DNA of 64,000 nucleotides from Kalaharituber pfeilii (GCA_015179045.1 WHUZ01000007.1:1786501-1850500), one strand, 5' to 3'. Counted from the stretch's first letter, positions 10,225 to 20,058 are shown. Notes: generated from the sequence alone by a model not told the origin. Numbers and translations: made by a program.

Positions 10225-10884
10225 AGGCCTTAGAAGCATACGAGAAATGATTAACCAATTTCACCAGAGGTACCCTGATAAGCCCGGTCCCACGAATAAG
10301 CGAAAAAGGAGGGGAAAAGGCTCCGCCGCTCAGGAATAACCGCCCTTTCACTTGTTATCTGTTACCCTTAATTTCGCCTACTGCATGAGTTGTTCGTCAT
10401 TCTCTCTTATATTTCCTATGTTTCATCATATCTGCATATGAGTCCTATATGGCCTGATCAGAAGCTCAGCCTAGAAGGGGGGAGATACTGTCATGCCGCA
10501 ATAGGAATTAACAAGGATTAGTTCTTGGAACCCGAACCACAGAATGCTCTTGAACTGCGCCAACCGCCGTAGGCAGCGCCAATAGCAGTTGCAAGCCGAG
10601 CAGCCACAGCTCTACAGCGCCCTACATCATTCTACATCATTCTACAGTACCTTTGCATGTTGTCATGTATGTTTCTATTTTCGTCATGTCTGTTTCTATG
10701 TCGTCATGTTCAAGTCCATGAAATATTCATTTTCCCTCTAATCTATATATACCTCTCCTACCTGCCTGTATGTAGTCTCCACTGGTCAACGTACATTCAT
10801 TCTCTCTTCCAGCTTGCCTTCACCCTTCTTTCTGCGTGCCAGCCTCCTCGTAGCACCCGCGATCGTTGTCTCCGTGCCCTTACA
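10225..10884 (+). mobile_element. Ty3/gypsy remnant: integrase tail, polypurine tract and 3' LTR
   Basis: The plus strand encodes a short integrase-end motif (EMINQFHQRYPDKPGP, near 10240-10290), then a stop. A purine-rich tract AGAAGGGGGGAGATAC directly precedes TGTCATGCCGC at 10491, the likely LTR start. A TATA-like CTATATATACC is near 10742, and the LTR probably ends TTACA at 10884, where LINE sequence begins. The 5' part of the element is missing. Confidence 0.6.
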
Positions 10885-11572
10885 GGCCTGGGAAGAAAGG
10901 GTTGCACGAGGGGGCACGGACGTGGTAGTGCTGTGGATAAAGGGCCACAGGGGCGTCGAAGGCAATGAGAGGGCCGACAGGGCGGCTAGGATTGGCGCTC
11001 TACTACCATACCAAGAAGGAACAGTAACGGAGGCAGGGCTGCGAATGGAGGCGACGGCCCAGAGGGCGAGAGAGAGAGCCAGATTGGGCCTAAGTTACAG
11101 ACCGCCCTGCCATGGCGAACAGCTGCAAGTGGGGTTTCGTGAAAAAAAAAAAAAAAAAAAAAAGTTACAGACAGCTGGAGCGACTAGGGGAGCGGGTATC
11201 CACGTTGGCAGGCCTCATGGGGGGCAATGGCCTCAGAGCATGGAGACATAGGATAGGCAAAGAAGAGAGCCCAGTGCAGGTGCTGCAGGGAAGCCGAGGA
11301 GACAGCGGAGCACATCTGGAACGAATGTGGAGTATGCAGACGGAAATGGGGGGGGGGGGGCGAAGGGTTAGGGTTAGGGGAGGGCAAAGGAGGGCAAGAG
11401 GGACCCACTGACCGAGATGCTGGAGTGGGCGGGGAGATGAGTTTCCTTCGGTTTTCTCATGCATGATTCCCCGGGGTTTTCCTTAACTCTCCGTTGTACA
11501 TAACCTCGCCATAGCCCACATGGCGGCACGCGAGTAAAGATAAAAAAAAAAAATAAAAAAAAATAAAAAAAA
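10885..11572 (+). pseudogene. LINE remnant: RNase H C-terminus, 3' UTR and tail
   Basis: Encodes TDVVVLWIKGHRGVEGNERADRAARIGALLP, a retroelement RNase H segment (..W..GH.G..GNE.AD..A), then ERARLGLSYR / QLERLGERVSTLAGLMGGNGLRAWRHRIG, interrupted by the micro-retroposon at 11103-11161. It matches in order the remnants at 30397-31304, 54.2 kb and 58.3 kb. The 3' UTR ends CTCGCCATAGCCCACATGGCGGCACGCGAG plus an A-rich tail at about 11541-11572. The 5' side is cut at the gypsy LTR. Confidence 0.85.
11103..11161 (+). mobile_element. Micro-retroposon copy 2
   Basis: Body CGCCCTGCCATGGCGAACAGC...GTGA plus about 20 A, bracketed by 11-bp repeats AAGTTACAGAC (11092-11102 and 11162-11172). Removing the insert and one repeat restores the RNase H reading frame around it (..LGLSYRQLERLG..). 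Confidence 0.85.
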
Positions 11573-12133
11573 TAATTCCACTGATGTTGACGAAACTCTT
11601 AGCCAGTTTCGAAGCCCTGCTTGTCCCCAGCCTCGCTTGAAGCATTCTATCACAAGCTGTAGTTGACGTTCAAAGATTTGCTGAATAATAATAACAACAC
11701 AACGCACGCTACCGGGATATGGCGCACTCGATAAATGATTACTGCGAGCCCTTACAGTAAGTGGGTTCAAATTGAAGCAGAAGCATGGAAGAATAGGCTA
11801 ATTATCCTCCGCACATTTTCTAGGCTTATTTGAAGTGATGGCTTATTTGGTATATCATATACAAAACCCTACATACGCTGGACATGCTTTGACACACCAT
11901 GGGTCAAGGATTCTACTGTACCCTGAGATTTTATTGAACTCAATGTATACATACTCTATTCCCACCAGTTGCCGCGTACAGCCGTGCGTAGTAGATGGGT
12001 AGCCGAATGTGCAGTGAGGAGCTGGCGAGGAGCACGTGTAGTCTAGTCACGCATTCACTGCTCGGAGCTCACCTGTGCCAAGAGGGGTTCGTTCGTAACC
12101 ATGCGTTATGACCCAGATCTCGCGGCGCTGTAG
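11573..12133. other. Gene-free stretch
   Basis: No coding region or repeat is recognisable apart from A/T-rich flanks of the LINE tail. Confidence 0.4.
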
Positions 12134-12360
12134 AGGAGGAAAGTGGGACTAGAGGGAAGAAGGAGCAAAACAGCTGGAATTGATTGAGGTCTATGGATCT
12201 GACTTTCTTCAACCTTGTAACGATGATCCTCCCCCCTGAGGCCTCCCCTCTTCTCCCTTTATTGAATACTCTTCCTTTCCCAGTACCCCCTTCCCCTTCT
12301 AGTAGTCACCTCCCTTCCCTCACCATGGCACGTGAAATGCCAAGATCCCCACGCACCCAG
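12134..12360 (+). repeat. Dispersed repeat R1, copy 1
   Basis: Starts GAGGAGGAAAGTGG, continues GAGGTCTATGGATCTGACTT and CTTCAACCTTGTAAC, and ends near GGCACGTGAAATGCCAAG. The same order of blocks recurs at 51057-51330 (plus) and 53150-53419 (minus). It may be LTR- or TIR-derived; no terminal duplication was found here. Confidence 0.6.
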
Positions 12361-13601
12361 CGACAGCGCCGAACACAACACTTGCAGCAGCTCCGAACGT
12401 GGTCCTCTGCCCTTGCTGCGGCCACGCGGAGGAAATATGTGTTACGTAATCAATCTTTGGTATTGTTGTCTCATTTTATATACCGTATTAACTCACTTAA
12501 GAGGTAAAACACAAACGCGCGCTAGTGTAGTCTTGGCAGAACTTCGGACGCTATTTGATCGCACTAGCGCGCGCTGTGGTACAATATTGGTATTTTTTTT
12601 TTTTTCTTTTTTCTTTCGTTGGGAGTCACGTCACTACTAGTATCAGTCTCCGTGCTGTTGAGGTTAGCATCGCGGTTAGTCTGGTTGGCACAAGCCCTTC
12701 CGCTAGGAAGGTCTGGCATAAAACTTTTTTTATTTGTATGGCGGTCCAACGGGAGCATGTTCTTAGTATAACTTGGCGTATCAACGCCTCCCAACCACAA
12801 CAAATAGAGGGATTTTGCAACCCTGTACGTACCCCAGCAGGAATTAATTCAAATCAACAAGGGTAAGACGAAGTAACCCCAAAGTGTACAAGAGTTGTTT
12901 AGAATAGAACTCCACGTGATGCAGGAATGTCACTTCATAATCATTAACTTCACTATGAATATGCAACTTGAATGCCCATACAAATGCCAATACTACTAGA
13001 GTATTCCCTCTGAACTTGATATAATGTCAGCAGTATGTATGGATACTATATCAAGTGTAGAAAAGACATTTTTGAATGCACCAAATATTTTCAATTCACT
13101 TTAATTTTATTTGATACTTTGAAATGTTTATCTTTTTTTATACTACTAGCAGAATTGACACTGAATATGCAATATATGATGCATCTACTCTCCAAGTGCT
13201 GCATAAGAGAGCTCGATGCACGTGTTCACAGGGTTCCTCACGAGAAACTTGCCCTCTTGTAGTTGTTTGTTGTGGTTGATTCTGAATTACGTCCGCGCTA
13301 ACAGAGTGGACTTATTAAGTCCGCGCTAGCAGTGGGTGGACTTCAGAGGACTGGGGGCCCATGTCAGTCGTTAAACCAATTCAGCTCCGTTGCTGTCGCA
13401 ACAAGTCCGTGAATTAATTCCTGCAGGGTTGCAAAATCCCTCTAATAAAGCGATTTCGCCTCTTATCTCACACTTATTCCCTGTCCATCCCATCCAAGGA
13501 TCTACATATTTCTACAAGTCAGTCCTAGTACTTATCCGTATGTAAACAATATCCTTGTATAGAGGCAAATTGTATCTAACTGGAGCTATGTACAGTGAAG
13601 A

Positions 13602-14753
13602 ATGCCTCCAAAAAGGAATCCATTGTCAGGGGCTGCGATTACGAAAGGCAACCTTAATGTCCCTGTCGAATGGCCAACAGAGGAGGAATCAGTCAAGCCA
13701 AAAAAATGGGGATCTAGACGTGGTCCGAGTTCCAATTATGGGCAACTCAAAGGGGCGAGGTTGGCTGAAAGAGAAGCAGAGAACGTTATTGAGGAAGTAT
13801 TAGCAGGTGTGTTGGATAATCCGGACTCCGGGATTAAAGTCCCAGAAAAACCAGATGGGCTTCCCAGCGTTTTGGAGACGTTTAGTACATTGGAGCAGGG
13901 GGACTATATGATCGGTGTGCTTAAAGCAAAGTCACAGGCGATGAGGGCAGTGGAAGTGCTTCTGAAGCGGGGGAGGGAAGAGGTTGAGGGGAAGTGTGGA
14001 GAGCTGGAGACATGGGTGAGTGAATTGAAGGCCCAGGTTGATGGTGCAGTGCACGGGCGCATGCAGACAGCAACCGCTGAGAGGTATATCAATGAGTGCA
14101 AAGGGATGTTCAGGGAGGCAGAAAAGAGAGAACATGAGAAGAATGTGCAAGCAAAGTCGTCGACGAACGCAGCACAAAATCACTCCGAGGATCCAAATAT
14201 ACCTACTACGACAGAGATTTGGGGCGCGTTTACGGCATGGGTGGCATATCTGAAGAAGATTGAGGTATTCAAGGAAGCAGTCCGTGGGTACGATGCGGGT
14301 ATGCATTACGCACTTCCCCCTCCGGCAATGCAACAACAACAACCAATGGTTGGGCCTATGCAGCAACCTATGGGTGGACCCATGCAACATCAGATGCAGC
14401 CCCAAGTTATGCAGTCCTCACCGGATGGCAGGGTGTATATGGTTCCTTATGGGGTTGGTATGCCGCATATGCATCAGAATTATGGCATATACGCGATGGC
14501 GGGTTATGGAAATGGACCTAACTCAAATCACGTGGGAATGCAACTTCCTCAATTTGTGGCTGGTAAGGATGAGGTTCCTAATACGCCTGGAAGTCTACCT
14601 GCTTCGGGGCAAGGATCGGTTACGCCTACCGGAGATGTGCTGTCTAGCGGAGGGAGTGATACCACTACTGCAAATGCTTCTGCCCCCGAGCATGGATCTA
14701 CGGGTAGTGCCTGCAGTACCCCAGTCTCAGAGGGTGCTAATCAGAGTGGGTAA
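13602..14753 (+). CDS. Hypothetical protein, Met/Gln/Pro-rich C-terminus
   Basis: An uninterrupted 383-codon frame from ATG to TAA. The N-terminus is basic (MPPKRNPLSGA, KKWGSRRG). Residues about 100-200 are charged and helical, probably coiled coil (LKAKSQAMRAVEVLLKRGREEVEGKC, AEKREHEKNVQAK). Residues about 240-330 are a low-complexity MQQQQPMVGPMQQPMGGPMQ tract. The end is Ser/Gly/Thr-rich. I recognise no domain. It lies within the 4.1-kb inverted-repeat element, so it may be an accessory gene of that element or a captured gene. The length of open frame argues for recent selection or recent insertion. Confidence 0.55.
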   Translation: MPPKRNPLSGAAITKGNLNVPVEWPTEEESVKPKKWGSRRGPSSNYGQLKGARLAEREAENVIEEVLAGVLDNPDSGIKVPEKPDGLPSVLETFSTLEQGDYMIGVLKAKSQAMRAVEVLLKRGREEVEGKCGELETWVSELKAQVDGAVHGRMQTATAERYINECKGMFREAEKREHEKNVQAKSSTNAAQNHSEDPNIPTTTEIWGAFTAWVAYLKKIEVFKEAVRGYDAGMHYALPPPAMQQQQPMVGPMQQPMGGPMQHQMQPQVMQSSPDGRVYMVPYGVGMPHMHQNYGIYAMAGYGNGPNSNHVGMQLPQFVAGKDEVPNTPGSLPASGQGSVTPTGDVLSSGGSDTTTANASAPEHGSTGSACSTPVSEGANQSG

Positions 14754-15314
14754 TCGAGTATTTGCATTCATGGGTTACTACTCAACCCAGAATTTGATTG
14801 GATCAGGGGTATATAGTTTGGATGGGAAAAAAGTTTAGTATCGATGTGCTCATTTCTTTCTTTTTTCCGGTACATACGTAGGCTGTACATAATTGATGTA
14901 CATATGGGTAAATCAATTATACCGTCTCAAGCTTAACGTATGAAGTCAATGTTACTCGGTGGAGTAGAATGATCATGACATATTGGGAGTGATTCCGCAG
15001 ATGTGAATTAATAACCGGGGAGTGTGATGTGAATGCTATATCATAGTATATGCGGTATGTCTGCCTAAGCTTAGATATTACCCAAAGTAGATATATCTAG
15101 GCCATGCTAACGATTTGCCTTGAACCTGTATCGAGATGAGCTCGTCATCATCTCCTGATTCATTATGCTCGATACGAATTGCAATCTGTAACGTAGGGCT
15201 TGTGCCAACCAGACTACGTTGCCGTACCCGTTGCCGTCAATTAGACCCGTTGCCGTACCCGTTGCCGTCAACCAGACTACGTTGCGGTAGTTACTTTGCG
15301 CAACAACTAACTAG

Positions 15315-15908
15315 CCTACGCAACAATATAGGGGCGATGATTTCCGCACGGATTTTGCGAAACTGGATACCCTGAGGAATGTACTTGGTAGAAAAGTCCC
15401 ATTCGGCGCATGTACCGCAACGGCCACCCCGGATAAACTCAGAATCATTCGAGCAGGCCTGGGTATTGCGGATGATGCGTTATCAATCATCGAGCCAGTT
15501 AACAGACCTAATCTTTTCCTTGTCGTGAAACAAATTGTCGGACCAGATGATGGTTCTGAAGACTTACAGTTCCTTATACCCAAACCCCCAATCACTGAGA
15601 ATTCCTACAATAATACCTCTTCGAACAGCGCAACTTCTTCCGATAACACCGCGCAGTCACCATTTGACGCGACACTTATTCCGTCGCACGACCAATCCAG
15701 TCGCAATTTTGTCACAGAATTTCCAAACCACTGGAGCATTTTCACGAATGTATTGCTCCATTTCATTCAGAGAAGTCGTTATGCTTCCGGCTTTGACTGT
15801 CTTCACACCTTTACGAGCATGGCGAATTGGTGCACTTGTATCCTTCAGCATCTTCACCACCTCCCCCTCCATCTCCTTGAAAAACATATCATGTATGAGC
15901 TCTTGTAG
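15315..15908 (+). pseudogene. RecQ-like helicase fragment
   Basis: The frame is open from a TAG at 15312 with no ATG. Residues encoded at 15330-15590 read RGDDFRTDFAKLDTLRNV, VPFGACTATATPDKLRIIRAG and NRPNLFLVVKQI. This is the pattern of the core of RecQ-family helicases: D-F-R...Y/F..L..LR, then P..A.TATA, then the NRPN segment that follows domain 1. The Walker A and DEAH parts and the rest are missing. The sequence beyond about 15620 overlaps the 176-codon gene on the other strand and looks non-coding on plus. The fragment lies inside the 4.1-kb element and may be cargo or debris. Confidence 0.6.
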
Positions 15909-16187
15909 GGGCTTTGTCGACCGACCCAGCCATAATCCAATGACTTCACCACACCCAGCTCCATTAAAAAATCCCTGCCGAGCTTGTGAGAGATTGGGAT
16001 CGGGATTCAGAGTCCATTCCTTCAGGAACCCATGCATGGTACGGAACTCTTTTTTGATCAACGCCATGATCGCCTCCAGCTTTGGTGCATGTTCCTTGTG
16101 AAAAGCCTCTATTCTTGGATTTACAGGCGGAGGAGGCACTTTGGGCTTGCGCCCACGGGTTTCCACTCGTTTTTCGATAGGTTCCAT
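15657..16187 (-). CDS. Hypothetical protein, possible transposon-linked fragment
   Basis: A 176-codon frame from the first ATG at 16187, open further upstream without an ATG. Visible are a basic proline-rich start (EKRVETRGRKPKVPPPP), helical middle segments (LEAIMALIKKEFRTMHGFLKEW), then VVKMLKDTSAPIRHARKGVKTVKAG and LNEMEQYIRENAPVVWKFCD. The last pattern recalls the N-terminal part of large fungal transposon-associated proteins that place an 'REHAP..W' helix before their core (DUF6589-like), but this is a weak resemblance. It overlaps the downstream end of the helicase fragment on the other strand. Confidence 0.45.
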   Translation of the reverse strand: MEPIEKRVETRGRKPKVPPPPVNPRIEAFHKEHAPKLEAIMALIKKEFRTMHGFLKEWTLNPDPNLSQARQGFFNGAGCGEVIGLWLGRSTKPLQELIHDMFFKEMEGEVVKMLKDTSAPIRHARKGVKTVKAGSITTSLNEMEQYIRENAPVVWKFCDKIATGLVVRRNKCRVKW

Positions 16188-16780
16188 ATAGTCTGGGTGT
16201 AGAGAACTGATAATCAAAGCGTGCACAATGATAAATTTTATGGAGGACGTTTGGTTTACGTATTAACTAGTCTACGTTTACAAACCAGACAATGTTTACA
16301 TTTAGTGTTTATATTAGTCTGTTGGGGTTAGCGGAAGGGCTTGTGCCAACCAGACTATGTTGGGGTTGCAACTAACAAAACTTAGAAGGCAACGGTGTGA
16401 CGCTAGTGCCACCCAAATAAAAAAAGTTTTATGCCAGACCTTCCTAGCGGAAGGGCTTGTGCCAACCAGACTACATCGCGGTAGTTCGGCGTGCTCATGC
16501 GTAGAACACGCGCACTGGCGCTAGGAGGCTTGCCAAGACCACCAAAGCGCGCGTTTGCGTTTTACCTCTTAAGTGAGTTAATACGGTATAGCTTTAAACT
16601 ACAGTCACTGGTCAAAAGTCTTGGTGAAACAGGTCTGAGCGCCTGATACAAGAGGCTGCAAAAATTCAAATATCTCAACAACGAAGTACCCGATTGACAT
16701 GAAATGAAAATTGGTGATAGTATACATGATGGAGAAATTTCTATGATACAGGAAAAAATTCTAGTACATGTGGTTGAGGT

Positions 16781-17118
16781 TCAGTACCTAGTATACCATC
16801 CCTTTGCATCTATTACAGCAGCGACCCGATCTGGCATACTTTTCCACAGATTCTCAAAGAGCGATGCAGGTAGAGAGTCCCAAACTTTAGGTAGTACTTC
16901 TGCTAACCTAGCTCTAACAGCATCAGATCCACCGGGAGTGTCGCTAATGTTAGGGTACTGTTCATGGAGTTTGCGCTTTAGAACCACCCAGACATGTTCG
17001 ATATCATAGGATTGAGATCGGGTGAGTAGGGTGGGTGTAAATCAATAGCAATTTTGTCCCGCTTGAAGAAAGCTTGAATAATCTTTGCTTTATGGATCGG
17101 TGCATTGTCTTGCTGTAA
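16781..17118 (-). pseudogene. Tc1/mariner transposase, C-terminal part
   Basis: On the minus strand the sequence begins abruptly at GLQQDNAPIHKAKIIQAFFK, the second catalytic Asp motif (QDNAP). It continues IDLHPPYSPDLNP and, after a small out-of-frame insertion near 17010, IEHVWVVLKRKLHEQYP, the third acidic motif (PIE.VW), ending AVIDAKGWYTRY and a stop. The frameshift and the missing N-terminal part make it non-functional. The N-terminal half lies at 31305-31798. Confidence 0.85.
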
Positions 17119-19639
17119 TCCATCCTTCTTCCACTGTGTCATCTATGTGTCTTCTCCACTCTGCCACCTCCGCGTCTCTGGTCAAGGTCGGTAGGATCAC
17201 TAAAGGCAATTCCCCCCCGTGTTGGAAGTTCCCTCTTAAGTACGTGCTCTCCGAGTCTTTTCTTCGTATCTCCTCTTCTTCGAACCGGAGTGCCCTTGCT
17301 TCTACCCGCTCAGCCTCAGCTCTCACGAAGGTCTCTATCGACTCCAAGTTCGCCAGGCCTTCAACGACCTCTCTTCTCGTCCCCCATGGCGCCCGAATTA
17401 TGCCTCGTGTGACAGTATATTGCCACTTCTCCAGGTCCCTTAGCTTTCGTTCTTTTGGAGCTCCGTGAGCGTAGTCGCTCCAGGCCCACGCCCCCCACGT
17501 CGCGATATTCCTGGCGATGCTTGTGTATAGCTGGCGCTGTTTCGCTGGGTGTAACTTTGTGAGTCTTGCTGCTGTCGCCCATGCCGCTTTGCCCAGTCTG
17601 AGTCTTTTCTGGTGGTGTTCGTCAAATTTCAGCTCCCAGTCTACATGTAATCCGACTAGCCTGTAGGTGGGACCCTTGAATCCGACAATGAGAGTCTCGG
17701 ACTTTCCCGGGTCTACCTGATATCCCTCCTCTGCCGCGTCTCTTTCCAGCAACCTTCGATGTTCTTTGATCTTTTTCCTTAGTCGGCTTATGTTGGAATC
17801 GGATATAATGCTATGAAAGTCATCGACATAGGAACGCGTGAAATTTCTTTCAGCCACCTTTTCCGCCACGGGGGCTATTGCTACCAAAAAAAGGACTGGG
17901 GATAAAGGAGAGCCCTGTGGAGTGCCATCTGTCATATGGTGCTGCGCACGTTTTTTGCCATCCCATATCATGTTGAACTTGCACGGTCTGAGAAAGGAAT
18001 CCACGAAAGCTGCCAGGTTTGGGCATGTGTGTTTCAGACGCTCCACCACCTTCCTTCTCCTAACAAAGTTGAAAGCCGATTTAATATCGTCACCCACCAT
18101 TGCTACCCATTTCCCTTCTTTGAGTCTCCGGTCTATCTCCTTTAGAGTCTGCCTCTGTAGGTCTTCCGCTCCTCTATGTGGTCTTCCACCAAGCTGCGTG
18201 TCATGAAAAAGGTGGTCCTGCCGCTGTATCATGTCTGCTACAACCTTCTGTCCCAATTTTGCTACCGTGTTTAGGAGTGTGATTGGTCTCCAACTCTCCG
18301 GTAGCTCCCTTGGCTTGTTCTTCTTTCGTATCATTACCACATCGAAGCCTCTCGCGAAGTCATATACTCCATTTATATATTCTACTATCCTTTCCCGCAG
18401 GCCCCAGTATAGAGTTGTACCCCGCAGTAGTTTCAATAATCCGTATTGGACCCCGTCTGGTCCTGGAGCCGACCGAGACTTCGTTTTGCTTAAGGCTCTA
18501 TCGATGGCATGCCTCGTCTCTTCCCTATCCAGAGTTATACCTTCTAGGCACAACGGAGTCTCCAGTTTCTCATCTGTATTTATGAAGTGTCTCTCCACTA
18601 AGGCGTCCGCTATCTCTTGGTCTGTGCCTGGAATGCCCATTAGATCGCGTTTCCGGAATGGGTCTCTTGCTATGCGAAAGATGTCCCATGGAGATGTTAT
18701 TCTGTCCTCTTCCAGGAAGTTCGCCCAATGCTGTTTTTTCTTTTCCCTTATTATGTCTCTCAGGAGCCGTCTCGCTTTGATTTTACTTTCGTAGTCGAAT
18801 CCATTCTGCTTGCGTAAAATGTACCTAGTCATTTTGCGAGCCTCCTTCACTTCCTTGTCGAACCACCTTTTGGACCTGTTGCTGATTCGTGCTTTCTTTG
18901 TGAACCGCGCTGTGAGGTCTCTTAATATCTCAGTACCTTCCGGAAGTGGTTTGTTGCCCCATTTTTCTACGTATTCCTCCCACCTCTCCCAGTCAGTTAC
19001 GGTTATAGTCCTAAATTGATTCATATCTGTGTCTTTCAAGTACCCATAGACCATCGCATGATCTGCCCCCGCAACCCATGTTAGCCCGCCAGTCTCCCAT
19101 TCTCCTCTCCTTGCGAAGACCAGGTCCAGCAGGGCTGTGCGTGTTTCTCCCTCTACCGTTCTTGTCCACGTCTTAGTCCTCTTATCTAGTTGCTGTTCTA
19201 GTCCTAGTGTCCTCATGTTGTCTCTTAGTATTCTTCCTCTTCCATCTTGTTTTGATGACCACTCCATATGGTGACTGTTGCAGTCTCCGATAAGTAGGTC
19301 TGTCATGCCGACCTTGTCTAGTTCCACCGTTATGTCTGTGTCCTTGTTCCAATATACTCCTGTTACCGTCCTTCCGTTGACCTTGACTGTCGCATGTCTC
19401 TCCCCTCCCTCCACTTTCACACTCCCTAATAGCTCCTTTCTGACATAGGCTGTTAAACCTCCCATTTTAGTTGGTCTATGAATCGTTATGAATGCCGGAT
19501 GGAAGGTTGTCCCTCCTCCTGGTGCCCTCCATGCCTCTCCAATAAATATAATATCAATCTCTCTGTCCGCTGCCTCCTGTAACGCTATATCCGTCCCCAC
19601 CACTGCCTTGCCCACATTTTGGTAGGCTATCCTTAACAT
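17090..19639 (-). CDS. LINE ORF2: endonuclease and reverse transcriptase
   Basis: An uninterrupted 849-codon frame. Residues 1-200 are an AP-type endonuclease (IAYQNVGKAV, FIGEAWRAP, LIGDCNSHH, ALLDLVFARR, GADHAMVYG). Residues about 390-620 are reverse transcriptase (RSAPGPDGVQYGLLKLL, PESWRPITLLNTVAKLGQKV, DGTPQGSPLSPVLFL, RSYVDDFHSI with the catalytic YVDD near residue 600). The RNase H domain expected next is absent. At about 17119 the frame runs out of LINE sequence (..DDTVEEGW) into mariner sequence and stops. The start codon overlaps the end of ORF1 (CTATGTTAA), suggesting coupled re-initiation. Frame integrity implies recent activity. Confidence 0.95.
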   Translation of the reverse strand: MLRIAYQNVGKAVVGTDIALQEAADREIDIIFIGEAWRAPGGGTTFHPAFITIHRPTKMGGLTAYVRKELLGSVKVEGGERHATVKVNGRTVTGVYWNKDTDITVELDKVGMTDLLIGDCNSHHMEWSSKQDGRGRILRDNMRTLGLEQQLDKRTKTWTRTVEGETRTALLDLVFARRGEWETGGLTWVAGADHAMVYGYLKDTDMNQFRTITVTDWERWEEYVEKWGNKPLPEGTEILRDLTARFTKKARISNRSKRWFDKEVKEARKMTRYILRKQNGFDYESKIKARRLLRDIIREKKKQHWANFLEEDRITSPWDIFRIARDPFRKRDLMGIPGTDQEIADALVERHFINTDEKLETPLCLEGITLDREETRHAIDRALSKTKSRSAPGPDGVQYGLLKLLRGTTLYWGLRERIVEYINGVYDFARGFDVVMIRKKNKPRELPESWRPITLLNTVAKLGQKVVADMIQRQDHLFHDTQLGGRPHRGAEDLQRQTLKEIDRRLKEGKWVAMVGDDIKSAFNFVRRRKVVERLKHTCPNLAAFVDSFLRPCKFNMIWDGKKRAQHHMTDGTPQGSPLSPVLFLVAIAPVAEKVAERNFTRSYVDDFHSIISDSNISRLRKKIKEHRRLLERDAAEEGYQVDPGKSETLIVGFKGPTYRLVGLHVDWELKFDEHHQKRLRLGKAAWATAARLTKLHPAKQRQLYTSIARNIATWGAWAWSDYAHGAPKERKLRDLEKWQYTVTRGIIRAPWGTRREVVEGLANLESIETFVRAEAERVEARALRFEEEEIRRKDSESTYLRGNFQHGGELPLVILPTLTRDAEVAEWRRHIDDTVEEGWITARQCTDP

Positions 19640-20058
19640 AGTGCCCTTCCCTTCCCTGGTGCCCCACGGGGACGAAAGTGTTGTTGTTCCTCAGTCTTTT
19701 TCGGAATCCAATTGGCCTTCTGAAGTGGCCTTCCACACAACGGGTGGTGGTTGTTGATCACTTTGCAGCATGGGCAGCTCTGCTTCCATCCTCCATTAAG
19801 GTTGACTACTTCTTCTGTCTCCCTTCTTCTTGGGGAGCTCTTCACCCAATCCGGTAGGTTGCGCTGCTTCGGGATCCATTCAATCACCTGTCCTACTTGG
19901 AAGTGCACACAATAGCCTTCCGAGTCAGTGTATCGATATCGTCGTGCCCTCCCTGAACTCTCCTTGCCAATATCTTCCCTTAGGTAGCACTTGAGTCTTC
20001 CTCCTCGAAACTTCAGCCCATCTCTCAACACTTCCACCACGTTATCAGCCACAAAGCC
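19633..20058 (-). CDS. LINE ORF1, 5'-truncated, with zinc-knuckle-like motif
   Basis: The open frame continues to the junction at about 20060 without an ATG, so the 5' end is lost. About 140 residues remain, including a basic region and CPCCKVINNHHPLCG, a Cys/His cluster resembling the nucleic-acid-binding knuckle of LINE ORF1 proteins. It ends one base after the ATG of ORF2. Immediately upstream lies an inverted piece of ORF2, so the 5' end is rearranged. Confidence 0.7.
   Translation of the reverse strand, partial: GFVADNVVEVLRDGLKFRGGRLKCYLREDIGKESSGRARRYRYTDSEGYCVHFQVGQVIEWIPKQRNLPDWVKSSPRRRETEEVVNLNGGWKQSCPCCKVINNHHPLCGRPLQKANWIPKKTEEQQHFRPRGAPGKGRALC

Larger units (their letters stand above)
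8672..10225 (-). pseudogene. Ty1/copia pol remnant (RT and RNase H)
   Basis: Read on the minus strand. The RT part (about 10225-9674) shows [25 protein letters not shown] and [17 protein letters not shown]. The RNase H part (9328-8672) shows SDASLANC, STAEAEYMALS, DNSAGIKLAENP, TKHIDMHYHFVRKRL and ENAADLITKGLS. These are diagnostic of copia polyproteins. The frame is broken by two younger insertions (9466-9660 and 10103-10168), each with its own target duplication, and by other stops. Gag, protease and integrase are absent. Confidence 0.9.
12481..16588. mobile_element. 4.1-kb inverted-repeat element with TA ends
   Basis: The left end starts TACCGTATTAACTCACTTAA, and the right end is its reverse complement, each next to TA (12479-12480 and 16589-16590). 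The arms stay similar inward over about 260 bp: AGAGGTAAAAC.CAAACGCGCGC, then GTCTGGTTGGCACAAGCCC..CTTCCGCTAGGAAGGTCTGGCATAAAACTTTTTTTATTTG. A second block GGGCTTGTGCCAACCAGACTA recurs near 15200, 16336 and 16448, so smaller elements may be nested. Inside are an unrecognised 383-codon gene, a helicase fragment and a 176-codon gene. No transposase is recognisable, so the family is open. TA duplications suggest a Tc1/mariner-type enzyme. Confidence 0.65.

Noticed and set aside
15200..15290. CCGTTGCCGT repeats as a CRISPR array
   Set aside because: Units are short, directly tandem and variable with no spacers; the context is eukaryotic.
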